A stretch of 64,000 nucleotides of DNA, taken from Microvelia longipes. Its lineage: Eukaryota; Arthropoda; Insecta; Hemiptera; Veliidae. Made by a program: the position numbers and the translations under genes. The stretch spans positions 50,561,771-50,625,770 of the forward strand of contig JACMZG010001911.1 of the NCBI GenBank assembly GCA_018340805.1, read 5' to 3'. Under the pieces are notes generated by a model that did not search any database, was not told the origin of the DNA, and worked only from the letters and a program-made list of their open reading frames with translations. Position 1 is the first letter of the stretch; every line of letters starts with the position of its first letter. Shown here one piece after another: positions 38,033-49,445 of this stretch.

Positions 38033-38541
38033 AGGGTAAAGAATAATAAGGGAAGTATATAATAATAAGGGAATTAAATAATTATAAGGTAAAGAATAAT
38101 AAGGGAAGTATATAATAATAAGGTAAAGAATAATAAGGAAATCATATAATTATAAGGTAAATAATAATAAGGGAAGTATATAATAATAAGGTAAAGAATA
38201 ATAAGGGAAGTATATAATGATAAGGTAAAGAATAATAAGGAAATCATATAATAATAAGGTAAAGAATAATAAGGTAAAGAATAATAAGGAAATCATACAA
38301 TAATAAGATAAAGAATAATAAGGAAATCAAATAATAAGGGAAGTATATAATAATATGGTAAAAAATAATAAGGGAATCATATAATTATAAGGGAAGAATA
38401 TAATAATATGGTAAAGAATAATAAGGGAATTATATAATTATAAGGGAAGTATAAAAAAATAAGGTAAAGAATAATAAGGGAAGTATATAAAAATAAGGTA
38501 AAGAATAATAAGTGAAATATATAAAAATAAGGTAAAGAAAA
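38033..38541. repeat. About 34-bp purine-rich tandem array
   Basis: The basic unit GGTAAAGAATAATAAGGGAA plus GTATATAATAATAA (34 bp) is repeated about 15 times. The second half alternates between GTATATAATAATAA and TCATATAATTATAA, and shortened units occur. The plus strand is almost free of C. The minus-strand 70-codon ORF at its right end is the repeat read through. Confidence 0.92.
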
Positions 38542-38627
38542 AATTTGCCACCAAAATGAAAATCCATTAAAAAAATCACTTTTATTCATAGGTTAATTTA
38601 ATAAGATTCATTCCCAAAAGGAAAAAG

Positions 38628-38892
38628 TAAATTGGGTACGGTAGCTCGGAAATTTTCCTCTCCAGGTCGGTTATGCTACACTCATCCACACTACATCGGA
38701 CTCGCTTCGCTCGTCCTCAGATAGTAAATATGTTCTTTTTATTTCCAGCAGTCGCCTATTCAGACACTAACCTCGCTCGATGTTGCATAACATTCATTAT
38801 TCAACAAAAAACATAGATATACTTGCCGTTTTGAAACGAAACTTAGTATACTTATTTATTACGTTAACTCTTGTGCTTAATGTTACCTTATT
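38628..38892 (+). repeat. R1 repeat, 5' portion, plus strand
   Basis: It starts AAATTGGGTACGGTAGCTCG and carries CATCGGACTCGCTTCGCTCG, a GCAGTCGCCTATTCAGACAC block and GAAACGAAACTTAGTATACT. It stops about a third of the way along the element. Confidence 0.8.
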
Positions 38893-39824
38893 TAAATTAT
38901 TTTCATATTTTAAGATTTTCGAGATAAGAAGAAATCCAAATGAAGCCTCCAGTCTATATAAATTCATCTGAAACCCACTCCAAAAACTAGATTTTTTAAG
39001 TAATTAACCTGTGTATTGAGTATCTACAGTATTTAAATACATCTAAATGAGTTTATCCATTTTAGATTTTCTTATCTTCGTGCATCTATTACGTACAAGG
39101 TATAAGTAATTATTTTGAAGATATAAATCATACTAGTTTTACGGAGTAGCAATTACACAGTGAAAACGTGGGAGCATGAATCTAAACCCAACTTAAAACA
39201 ATAACCCACTACCTCATAAACCTAATTAAACGTTAAAAATTAATAATCATAAAATAGCTACAACTAATAATTTTAACTTGAAAAATTTCGTTTTAGCACA
39301 CAAATCCAGTAGTAACTGCGCACCAAGGTATTACTGTGATTTACACTACACTTTTGCTTAGAATCTCTAATTAACTATTTTCAATTATGTCTAATAAAGA
39401 ATTTATAAAAGTCTGTTAGACCCGAGGAAAGTATACATTAGAAGCACTAACCAAGATAATAAACATTTATTTATTTTATCTTTGCATTAATAATTATTTT
39501 AATAATATTTTTATGCAAAGGAAATAAGAGATAGTGCATAGAAATCGGTTAAATTTTAAGTCACTAGCCTAACACTAACACAAATTTATAAAGAAACCTA
39601 AACAAATTTAATTAAAAATATAATTAATTGAACAGTAAAACTTGAATAACTGAAAGTTTTTAATAAAAACCAAAACAAATATAATGCGCGAAAAGCAAAC
39701 CACGAAGGGGATATTATGACTTCAGCACTGTCTTGAAGTAGATTACAATAAGGTTATACGTAAACCCTAAAAAATATGTTTCTAGCCCTTTAATGTATTG
39801 AGATATGGTATGCCCTTTTTTACT
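38893..39824. other. Unannotated stretch
   Basis: No feature recognised apart from the weak 39.7-kb/34.5-kb similarity noted at 32021-35649. Confidence 0.45.
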
Positions 39825-40615
39825 CTTCCACATTTATACCATAGGTATATAGAGTATTGTGTTGGCAAAAAAATCCGGAATTGGGATGACAATGGAATTA
39901 TGCGTTTCAGGTAAGGCCTCTTGAGTGGTTTTTACAAAGTTGTCTGCCTGTATGTGCGTGTGTGTATGTGTGTAGTTATCATCGAAACGCCCAGTGTATT
40001 TATTCTAGAGAGTACAACAAGAGCAGTACAACAAAAAGCAGTTGTAAAAAGTTATTTACAACTAGTCCGCTATAGTTGTGCTATTCGAAAAATATTTTTT
40101 TATGATGTCATTAACCTGCAAAAATTTTGAAAAATTATAAACACGGAAAAATTGTCACGCATGTAGCCATGTATAAGACTAACATATGTGTCAAGTTTCA
40201 ACTCATTATCAGCATTAGTTTTAGTTTTATCAAATGCTTAGTATGCGTTTAAAATTGTAAAAAATCAGAATATTTGAATTCAGTTGAAATTCAGTCCAAG
40301 TGTACCCCTTGACGTAATAAATAAGAGTACTAAGTTTTGTTAAAATACAACAAGTCTATCTAAGATTTTAGGTGGATCATAAAACTTAAATAGCATCGAG
40401 CGCGTTTAGTGCCTTGATAAATGACCACTGGGAATGAAACAAATGTATTTACTATCTGAGGACGAGCGAAGCGAGCCCGAATACGTTTTACAGTATAAGT
40501 TTAACGACTCGTACTTTTCAGGACGAACAAAGCGAGTCCGAAGCAGGGAGGATGAGCGTAGCGATCCCAATGTATAATGAGGAAAAGTTCCGAAGTACCC
40601 CGTACCCGATTTTTT
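39825..40615 (-). repeat. R1 interspersed repeat, near full-length minus-strand copy
   Basis: It is the reverse complement of the 10.8-kb copy and about 0.79 kb long. At its right end GAAGTACCCCGTACCCGATT is the R1 opening box reversed. GGACGAGCGAAGCGAGCCC and GGACGAACAAAGCGAGTCC follow inward. The left end has ATTTATACCATAGGTATATA and GGTAAGGCCTCTTGAGTGG. It includes all blocks of the family, which makes it the best reference with the 10.8-kb copy. The 69-codon ORF inside is incidental. Confidence 0.87.
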
Positions 40616-41477
40616 AATATATTTTTATGATTTTATGTATTTATATTAAAGTCTACAAAAAGCAAGCTGCCAAATCTGAAACTAGCTGTTACATTTTACT
40701 GCCAGATGATACATCCACTCTGTTTGCCAGATATTACAATATATTGCACCTGTCATGATATTTGTAGCATTAAATTAATCTGAGTACTGACTACTCTCAA
40801 TCAAGTAAAACATCATATATGTTTACAGAACACTTTTAAGAAAAGTTCTAATAAATTGTTATTAAATCGTTTATTAAATTTAATAAAACAAATGTAAAAT
40901 GTTTATTGCATTCTTGCTATTTTTTAAAATTATATTTAACACATATTGCATATTTAAGGCGGTCATAAAAGAATCATAATTAATACAAAAATAATAATAC
41001 AGATTGTATAATTAAATAAAATATAAATGACTAACATGCCATATCATACAAAACCAACTAATTTTAAATAGTTATAAATAATAAACAATGCAATTATAAA
41101 TTATAATTTTATTCCAAATTTCCTCCGCATAGGTTTCCCTTGGCATCACATTGACTTAATTAGTGAATATAATTAACTACTTGACAGTGCATTTTCAGGG
41201 TTTCATGTGGATACACTTATGTAAATACTCCTTTATGTCAACATTTAAATACAATGGATTAAATAAATAGGAGTAAATAACTATTAACTATAAATAGTGG
41301 AATGAATACTTAATAATTCATAAAGATACTACTGATAGAATTGAATTTTAATAATTCATAATCTAATATAACGAGTAAATATGATTAAAAGAAAAAAGTA
41401 GTAATGTAATAATTATTTTATCTCCAGACGGTATATAATGTAAAGTTTACATAGTTAGTTATAATGTACTTTTTTAG
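40616..41477. other. Unannotated A+T-rich stretch
   Basis: Nothing recognisable. Confidence 0.5.
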
Positions 41478-41549
41478 GGAGTAAAGAAGCATTTTTCACT
41501 CCCAAAGGAGAAAAAAGTAACTTTTTCTCCCTTGGGAATAAAAAATGTT
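41478..41549. repeat. Short palindromic element
   Basis: CATTTTTCACTCCCAAAGGA and TCCCTTGGGAATAAAAAATG are near-complementary arms around AAAAAAGTAACTTTT at 41490-41549. The leading GGAGTAAAGAAGCATTTTTC resembles the outer parts of the element at 41846-42032, so the two may share termini. Confidence 0.7.
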
Positions 41550-41845
41550 TCATACTATTGGATTATTAGAGCCAATTATATTATATTAATTATATAGGGG
41601 AGTGGTATACTCGAAATTTATACAGGTGACCGATCAATTTTTGTAATTTTCCTGGAGCACCCCAAAAATTTATATCGTTTACTTATACGTTTCAGAAGTT
41701 GTTTGGAGCAATAACATTTTTGTTTGGTGGCAGCACCCCCTAAATTTATAACAAAGGGGTCCTACCGAAGAAACAAAAAATAGAATAAAATACAACAAAA
41801 CTAATAAAAATAAAATCTACGTCTGTAGATAAAATCTTGTATGCA

Positions 41846-42032
41846 TCTTAAGAGTAAAATGCTATTTTCCCACTTGCAATTATCCTCGGCTTCGCCTAAG
41901 GAGTTAATAGTCATAACCACCTCGGCTTACATAAATCCCTCGGGAGTTAAATACTTTGATTCCCTCGGCTTACGCCGTAGAAACCAACGAACTGCTCAGG
42001 GAAATAACAACATTCTTTACTCCCTTAGTGCA
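41846..42032. repeat. MITE-like element with CTCGGCTTCGCC boxes
   Basis: TATCCTCGGCTTCGCCTAAG, ACCTCGGCTTACATAAATCC and CCCTCGGCTTACGCCGTAG form a G+C-rich core. The flanks (TAAGAGTAAAATGCTATTTTCCC on the left, GGGAAATAACAACATTCTTT then ACTCCC on the right) are imperfectly complementary. The core is of the same style as the 44.7-kb element. The 91-codon ORF across it is probably spurious. Confidence 0.5.
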
Positions 42033-42407
42033 CAAATAAATATTAAATGCAATAAGCAGCTAGTAAAATTAAATGAGATAATGAAGATTGTAAATAAAAA
42101 AGATTTATGCGTCTAACATGAAGATTAATTTAAGAGTTATTTTATTACATTATATTGCTGGGTTTATGGCTAGTGAGAATTCTAGGTTCAAGGAGGTCCT
42201 CGTGAGAAACTATCTCACACAATCAAACAAATCTTAAGATACAATTATAATACTTGTTTGTTTGTAACAACTATGTATACTGGTATTTTCGCGAAAATTC
42301 ACCTAAGCTTCTGTAAAGTAGTCATTTTTTTATTAAAAAATTTAAGTGATAATTTTTTTTTTATTTCTAAGCAGATATCAAACAAACGAGAAGCTCAGAT
42401 CTAAAAA
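42033..42407. other. Unannotated stretch
   Basis: Nothing recognisable. Confidence 0.5.
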
Positions 42408-42425
42408 TGTATATATGTATATGTA

Positions 42426-42472
<47 letters not shown>
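42408..42472. repeat. (TA)n microsatellite
   Basis: TATATGTATATGTATATATA, then an AT run. Confidence 0.95.
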
Positions 42473-42518
42473 GAAACCTATTTGACACGATATAGACTGC
42501 TGCTACAAGTAAAGTGCC

Positions 42519-42646
42519 ACATGACACAACATGATTACACGGTAAGTTTTTATCAATTAGGTACGTACTAGGTAAATTCCTGTACATAGTATGTACCTGA
42601 TTGATTATCTGAAAAACTTACCATGTAATCATGTTGTGTCATGTAA
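42519..42646. mobile_element. 128-bp palindromic (hairpin) MITE-like element
   Basis: CATGACACAACATGATTACA at 42520 pairs with TGTAATCATGTTGTGTCATG ending at 42642. CGGTAAGTTTTT pairs with AAAAACTTACC, and ATCAATTAGGTACGTAC with GTATGTACCTGATTGAT. The complementarity reaches almost to the centre, so the element is one long imperfect hairpin. It has no ORF. No second copy is seen in the window. Confidence 0.88.
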
Positions 42647-44744
42647 CAATTTAAAAGAGGGTGACATGTTTCGTCAAATTGAATCAAAACACAAACCTCA
42701 TTCAGTAGGGGCGGCTATATAACCGATAATAAATTTGAAATGACAGATCCCAAAAACTAATTTAATAACACCTGCATTTTATAAAAACGTTAAAAAAATA
42801 AAGTCATCAAAACACGTAACACAAATTAGATAAAATATTCCACCTCTAGGCAAAATGAAATCCAAAAACTTAATTATCTCTAAAAACACATTAAATTATG
42901 TAAGGCAACGACGGTCGGGGGTGGAAGGAAAATTTATGAAAACTCACGATGATAAATTGTTAGGGATGTACCTAATTAAATAACTATTAATCTATTTAGC
43001 GCCGGGAAGTTACGTATTAAAATTAGATTAATATTTAATACGAGCTCATATTTTCTTTTCCTGACGTTTAATATTTAAAAATACACTAAAACTTGTATTT
43101 TTTTATATTGATATGCAATTTAAAAAAGTGGCACTACAGCTGATGAATGAAATGATACTTGCAAGATTCCATAACATAAATCAAATTTCAGCCCAAAAAC
43201 TCAAATTGGTCAATATATAGAGCATGTGAAGAGAGGTATCCGTTTATTTAAGCCAACTCGCATAACTAAAGTACATCCAACTAATACACTGGTAAGTTAA
43301 ATTTAATTTCGTACGTAAAAAATGTAAACCAGATGTGTCTATTTTTTTTGCTAGCGATACCACGCAGAGACAGTAGATATGTTTAACACAATATGTGTTA
43401 ATCTTGCAACCCTAGCACAGTTCTTACCCCTCTTTATAAATAACTAACAACTAACTAAACAATCTTTAAACTTAAATACATAAAGCAATAATAATTCAAA
43501 TTAATAAAGAATAGATCACAATAGAATAAATAAAATGTGTAATAAACAAAATTTTTCAAACAATAAATAGTTAGATGTCACTATTTAAGCTTTTAAAATG
43601 ATAACCAATATATAATTAAAAGACATATATAATTTATCATATTATTAGAAAAAACTAGTGAGTGTGTTGAACATCTTGTTCTTTAAAAGAAAGACTTCCC
43701 CAGCTACCTGACATCAAGGGCATTCCCCTAAAACCTTCGGGGAGCCTTGAACAGCCTTACGGGAACCCTCTGTATTCGAATAGACCCTTTTTAAGAGTTT
43801 CTCGCTACAATGTGTTCGCTGTGAAAAATCTTAACACGATAATAACCATCAACATTACACAGAAATCCTAGGAAGTTTAAACAATTTTACAGTGAACCTA
43901 AAATGTTTAGTTTTACAGCTATAAAGAATTATTTTAACTGTGTAGGCTGGAGCTTCCGGTGATGTCCTCGTCAAACTTTTAAGTTTTTTTTATCAGCTAA
44001 TGTTTGTTTTAACATCTATGATTCTCTTAATCTAGGAAGATGCTTTCTTCCATTGGTTTACGAGTAGAAGCGGACTGTATTAAATGATGCAGATTCGGTG
44101 CGGCATCTTAGCATTAATTTTAACGAAACGCGTCGTAACTTTCTTATAATGATCTGTTTCAAATGAATATTGATAGAAGGTAAGATATGAAGGATGAGAA
44201 TAGCCATGATCTTTTACAGACGAAAAAAGTTACAGGTTTACAAAAGGTTATTGCTAACATTAAACACGTGGCTAGACTAAACCACAGTAAATGTTTTCTT
44301 TGTTTTTTAGGCAATATCTTTTTTTAATTCAATACAAAGCGATTTCAAGTTCATTAAATGAAATTATTAACAGACAAATTCTTTACTATAACAATGATAA
44401 TATAAGCTACGAAGTAAAGATTTTGAGAGGACTCAAAGATGAGGTGTGTGCAAAGAATAAAAAATCAATAAAAATGTTTCCGTGGGGATGCCAAAACAAG
44501 ACCCTACGATTATCTGGTAGAGTTGTTTATCTATAGCTAACATACTCCATGGAAATATCTTCCTTATAACTCTTTTATTTACTCAACAAAGAAAGAAGAC
44601 AGGTAGCTGTTTCATACCGACAAACGTAACACACAAGGGATATTATTCTGAGAAATTATATCCTTCAGCTTAACATTAACAAAAATCTTCCTCATCAACC
44701 TTTAATAATACTAGTTTCAACAAAAGCTTAGCTTACGATAAGAA
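42647..44744. other. Unannotated stretch with one G+C-richer patch
   Basis: A patch at about 43693-43800 (CCCCAGCTACCTGACATCAA, AAGGGCATTCCCC, CCTTCGGGGAGCCTTGAAC) is G+C-rich and partly self-complementary. It has no match elsewhere in the window, and its nature is unknown. No gene was recognised, including the 81-codon plus-strand ORF at 44291-44536. Confidence 0.4.
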
Positions 44745-45004
44745 ATAGTATATTATGCTACTAGGCAGCAAAATGGAATTTTGCAGACGAGTTTTATAAA
44801 TTTGCCCCCGAGCCGAAGGCGAGGGTGGGCAATGGAAATTACCTGCAGAGGCGTAAGCCGAGGCAGGTAATTAACCCATTTGACAGACGAGGCGAAGCCA
44901 AGGCTGGCAAATGGCGAATTACCTGCAGAGGCGTAAGCCGAGGCAGGTAATTAATTGCACGAGTCTGCAATGTTTCCTTTGCTGCATAGTAGCATATACT
45001 ATTT
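44745..45004. mobile_element. MITE-like element with TIRs and an internal 80-bp duplication
   Basis: The outer 40 bp are inverted: AAATAGTATATTATGCTACT and AGGCAGCAAAATGGAATTTT on the left, against AAATAGTATATGCTACTATG and CAGCAAAGGAAACATTGCAG (right end reversed). Inside, TTACCTGCAGAGGCGTAAGC followed by CGAGGCAGGTAATTA occurs twice (44837-44873 and 44918-44953). Each is a palindrome in its own right (TTACCTGC/GCAGGTAA). The spacers carry CCGAAGGCGAGG and GAGGCGAAGCCAAGG. It is non-coding. Confidence 0.85.
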
Positions 45005-45925
45005 TATCTACTAACGGCAGAAAAAATACACAAGAGATTATTTTAAATACTTGCTGCGAGATTTAACAGGCAGTAAAGACTGCTTTGAAGTAGATGCAAC
45101 GCTGACAATATCAGGTGGAGTGTGGTCCAATAACTTGTCAATGTCAACAATGTTTGTACCTTTATTCACTTCACTGTTGTTCTCACTCATTATGTTTTAG
45201 TAACTTAACTTTAGTTTACAGATTTAGTTTTTGATAACGTTCTATTTTTGTAACTTTATATACTTGAACTAAATATAACAACATGAAATACAAAATTTGA
45301 CGACTTAAACATTAAAAATCTGTCGATTCATAAACAGCTGGTAAATAATTTAATTTAATGCCAAAATTATCAGTGTTGCCAATCTGTTTCAAAAACATTA
45401 TATATTATTAGATAAACAAATGTTAAACATTTAATAATAATATCGTAATTTTAAGTAACAATAAAGAAAGTTACATACTAGAAACAAGCTAGAATAGATC
45501 ATAGTTTACAAAATAAAACAATACCGAAATTCACGCAATAATTTATAAAATAATAACCTCCGCTCATTCATTTTCCCGCCTAGGGAGTTTTGACTTTTTT
45601 CCCATGTTATTTAAATGAGCCATAACTCCCTAGTACTTTTTTCATTACCAAAACATTTTGCGTACTGTTTTGAAACATTTTGCGTACTGTTTTAAAATAT
45701 TTCCCGTATTGTTTGACAGTGTAGGTAAAATGACATTTTGCAGCTTAAAAACAGTTCAGTAATGGCTAATTTTGCTGCCGTGAGTAGATAAACATATTTG
45801 TACCGTTATTTACTTTAACAAGCACTTAAGAAATGCAATGTAATAACTAACTTAGTACAGTGGTCTAGAATCTACACGATCAATTAAGTAAACTTTATTA
45901 ATAAAATACAAATGTTATCGAACTA
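45005..45925. other. Unannotated stretch
   Basis: A tandem pair of about 25 bp (AAACATTTTGCGTACTGTTTTG twice, then a diverged AAATATTTCCCGTATTGTTT) lies at about 45652-45713. Nothing else was recognised. Confidence 0.45.
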
Positions 45926-46383
45926 TCCTTTTTAAAAGAAAAGAAAATTAAATAGTCTCTCCACAGAAAACTTTGTTAATTTACAAATAACGCAAAGTGC
46001 TTTTGACCAAACATGAGGTCATCATCAGTGCCAGATAAACAAATAAGATAATTAAAAAACTCAAAGATAACTTATAAAAGATAAATTAATAATAAAAATA
46101 AACAGATAAAAGATAGGTAAGAAGATAATTAAAATAAATAGACTAAATAAAAAATATTATTTTCTATTTATTTTAATTATCTTCGTACCTTTCTTTTAAT
46201 TTTATTATAATTTTATTATAATTTTGTTATCTTTGAGTTTTTTAATTTTGTATTTTCTTATTTGTTAGTTAAGCACTGATGATAACCTCTTGTTGGGTCG
46301 AAAGCGTCATACGTAATTTGTAAATAAACATAGTTTTCTGTGGAGAGAATCTTTATTTTTCTTTTCTTGAAGATGGACTACAT
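45926..46383. mobile_element. Fold-back element, second member of the 18-kb family
   Basis: The two sides are inverted about a centre near 46152. GAAGATAATTAAAATAAATA pairs with TATTTATTTTAATTATCTTC, and CTCTCCACAGAAAACTTTG near the left end pairs with ATAGTTTTCTGTGGAGAG near the right. The terminal motif is shared with 18.2-18.8 kb. The right copy reads CTGATGATAACCTCTTGTTG, then GGTCGAAAGCG (46276-46305). The left copy read on the minus strand is CTGATGATGACCTCATGTTT, then GGTCAAAAGC. The outer arms differ from the 18-kb element, but TGTGGAGAGA and TTTTCTT recur there on the right. Confidence 0.85.
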
Positions 46384-47357
46384 TTATGCTCCTCCTAGAA
46401 CTTTATCCTTTTTAAATCACAAATAGCTAATTTAATTAAGACGACTACTGATAAACAGTGACGTCGAAGTACTATATTAACTTCCTGTTAAGTTTTATAC
46501 TCTATGGTCAGTTTAAAACAGTGACATGAAATAAAATATTTAACAAGCTACAACGCTGATACTTGATTTTGATATATTTGTATTCCAACTAACATTTCAA
46601 AGCCCACAAAAAGCAATCAAGTAAACAAAACAACAAATGTAAACTACGTAAATGTAAATTTTTGAAAAAAATACTTCCTCTCTAGGTAACTTAGTAATAC
46701 AACCAAACAATAGACACATAATACTTTTCCAAAACACCATCATTCTTTAAAGTGATTGAAACCACAATTTCACGCTTATATGTACTGAAGCATTTACAAG
46801 TCAATATTGGTTCGACGCAAATAACATTATTTCCCTTTGTTTTCTATATTATTGACAATTGTTCTTTTTTATGCTTATTTGCGGTTTCTTTTTCGGTCAC
46901 ATATAATAAAAAATATTAACTAAATGTAAATTATTTTAGCCTTGGACGAAGGGGATTCTGTATAAGACGTGTGTTTAATACGACTAAAGAGTTGAGAGAA
47001 TTATATAAGAAGACGACAATTTTATAATGTTTTACTCAAGATATTCAGTTTATGGTTTCACGAGCCTAAATGTTTTGGACGTACCTAAAAGAAAGTTTAA
47101 ACTTGCCTATGTAATCAAATATAAACAAGTAATATAAAATAATAGTTGTTTAACACAATAAAATAAAGAATAAGCCAAAAGATAAAAGAAGAAATATCAA
47201 GAAGAATCTAAAAACCCCCTAAGTAAAGTGTTACGTTCTATCACACCAAGTAGATTAATAAAACCTATTCTGGAATCCACTGGCCTTTGGAAGAATTCAA
47301 ATTGCAAGAAAAACATCCAGTGGATCGACGTACTCCCGTAAAGTAGAAACAGATATT
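46384..47357. other. Unannotated stretch
   Basis: Nothing recognisable up to about 47190. A 68-codon minus-strand ORF (47197-47403) has a protein-like composition but no domain I know, and it runs into a repeat at its start. It could be a relic of a mobile-element ORF. Confidence 0.35.
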
Positions 47358-47650
47358 TGTCGGTCTCTTGGCTGCTGCGCGGCCTACTATATTGGTTTGT
47401 CATATTACTAGTTTATGTAAGCGGCATACTGCCACAATATAAGCAAATTTTCAAAAGTAATGTGTTTATGTTATATATGTCAATCAATAAAACCGGCCCT
47501 AATGCTGATAGTTAATTTTTAACTTTCTACCTGTGTTAACCATACATATTAGCACATGTGTAAAATTTCAACTCGATCAGAAAATTCTTTGAAGTTTTAT
47601 GATTCTTTGAAATTTTTGCTGAGTCATTCTTGTAGGTTAATGAGTGTAGC
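47358..47650 (+). repeat. R2/R1 composite repeat copy
   Basis: It starts with an R2 5' part (CTGCTGCGCGGCC, TGTCATATTACTAGTTTATG, GCCACAATATAAGCAAATTT, ATGTCAATCAATAAAACCGG). It runs without a break into R1 3' sequence (CTAATGCTGATAG, GTGTAAAATTTCAACTCGAT, TTGCTGAGTCATTCTTGTAG). This copy shows that R2 and R1 share a 3' module. Confidence 0.75.
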
Positions 47651-49136
47651 AAACAATAATTTCAGAAATACGGGCAACATAGATACATAGCAAACTTCAT
47701 TTTAACTTGATAATTAATCAATGACTTCATGATCCATTTAGGCGTTTATAAAATCGTGTTGGATTGAATATACGGTGTAATTTTATCCAAAACGAACTAA
47801 GCGGTACAAAATCAACCTTGTGCTTGTCCTTGGAGCTGTGAATCCAAATCAAGTAACACCAAGACAAGTTGCTTAATTAGTCAATTATTATACATTCATT
47901 GTTTATTCATTCAAACAGCATTCCTAACACAACTAATTTTAACTTAACCCTGTCAACCGAAGATGAAATAAAAATAAAACATCCAACCAGTTTTAAGACG
48001 AGAACTTGATTTAGTAAAAAAAATTATTAGGAATAAATATTAGAATACAGACCTAACACAGGGATTTTTATAAAGATCTACGTATCATAATCAAATATAC
48101 AAAAGTATAAATAGTATTTAAGCTTTTAATAATAAGCAATTAGATAGTGATAGTAATTAGTATTAGGGGATAGATTACCTAACAAGTAGGCCATGTCGTT
48201 AGGCCCTTTTTGTTAACTACTTTAGGTAAAAGATAGAGTCTACCTTGTAAGTCACAGTGCAGGCATTTTTCCGTCCAATCCATAGAAGAGCCGTTGACTC
48301 TACTAAAAGTTATAAAAGCTGGAAACAACACGTGTCCCACTGTCATACTACGATTTTCTGCTCTCAAAACCAAAATGCAGGAACAAAAAAAATATTTTAT
48401 AAAAGCTAGTATTGCAGGTCCTAAATTTAGCATAAAGCAAAGATCAGTCACTATCTGTGCCATAGTGTGTTGACATTATCTATTTTTAGCGAATTTTCAA
48501 AAACGAAAAACGAGCTAATGAGATTTTTATAGATCTGGTTCTAAAAGTAGTGCCAGTTAAAATCAATTACAAGTAACTAGTAGATTAGGGGTTAAATCAA
48601 AATAAAACATAGTAAATAAACATGAAAGTTTACTATTTCATTAAAAACTGACTTGGCTAAAAGACTCCAGGAACTAATAATTATTTCAACTCTTGGTCGG
48701 TCTCTCATAAAAATAAAAACAACTTTAATTTAAGAACTTTTATTTCTAAGAAAAAACAACAAATTCATGATAAAATGTAACATTATTTAATTTTATTAAT
48801 ATGACCAAGGGCAAAAAATAGTTTTTAACAAAAAAAAAAATAGTAAAATAAAGTCCACACTTAAAACCTCTTATAAATAATGAAAGGAGTTTTATGTACT
48901 ATATAGTTCGAGCCGTAACTTATATCTAATGCAGACTTAAGAATGTGGATATAGCTTAGGTTGTAGGTTGTAATAAGTTTTTAATTTTTTTGTTTTTTTT
49001 GTCACCAAATTCACTGGTAAGCCTTGTTTGTGCAAGAAAGAACAATCTTTCAAAACAGCAATCATTCATTAAAAACTTTTATTCGAAAACCACATCATAT
49101 TGAGAAAATTGACGTAGATATATATACCACATTGTA
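47651..49136. other. Unannotated stretch with a 94-codon ORF
   Basis: The minus-strand ORF at 48179-48463 contains residues such as SRVNGSSMDWTEKCLHCDLQ and is less low-complexity than most, but I do not recognise it. It could be an old retroelement fragment, an exon or chance. The rest is A+T-rich without features. Confidence 0.35.
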
Positions 49137-49445
49137 TTAGTCCAAGAACCAGGCCAAATATGACTAATTGTACAACTTTAAACCAAATTTAGCATTAGTC
49201 TTAGCATAGTCTGCCTAGACAAAGGTAGAATTCGCTTCGTATGAATTCGCTCTCTCAAAATATGCAAGAAAACTTGATTTCGTGCGATTTTCTAATATTT
49301 TCAGCGAGCGCATTCATACAAGAGACTCTCTTCTGGATAGGAAGACTATTCTTTTTCTTCATAATTAAGGTATATTCTCAGAAAAATTTGGTTTGAAGTA
49401 GTACAAAATGAGTTAATTTTTTTCAGGCCCGCCTCCTGGACAATA
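49137..49445. mobile_element. Fold-back element related to the 57.5-58.2 kb element
   Basis: The left end TAGTCCAAGAACCAGGCCAA plus ATATGACTAATTGTACAACT is the reverse complement, with changes, of the right end AGTAGTACAAAATGAGTTAA plus CAGGCCCGCCTCCTGGACAA. Next in are AAACCAAATTT and AAATTTGGTTT. The centre is also inverted (GTATGAATTCGCTC against GAGCGCATTCATAC). The right end matches 58130-58196 (AAATTTGGTTTGAAGTAGTA, CAAAATGAGT) almost exactly. It is non-coding. Confidence 0.82.

Noticed and set aside
42408..42472. TA tract considered as a target-site feature of the adjacent 128-bp hairpin
   Set aside because: They are separated by about 45 bp of unrelated sequence, and there is no matching TA tract on the other side.
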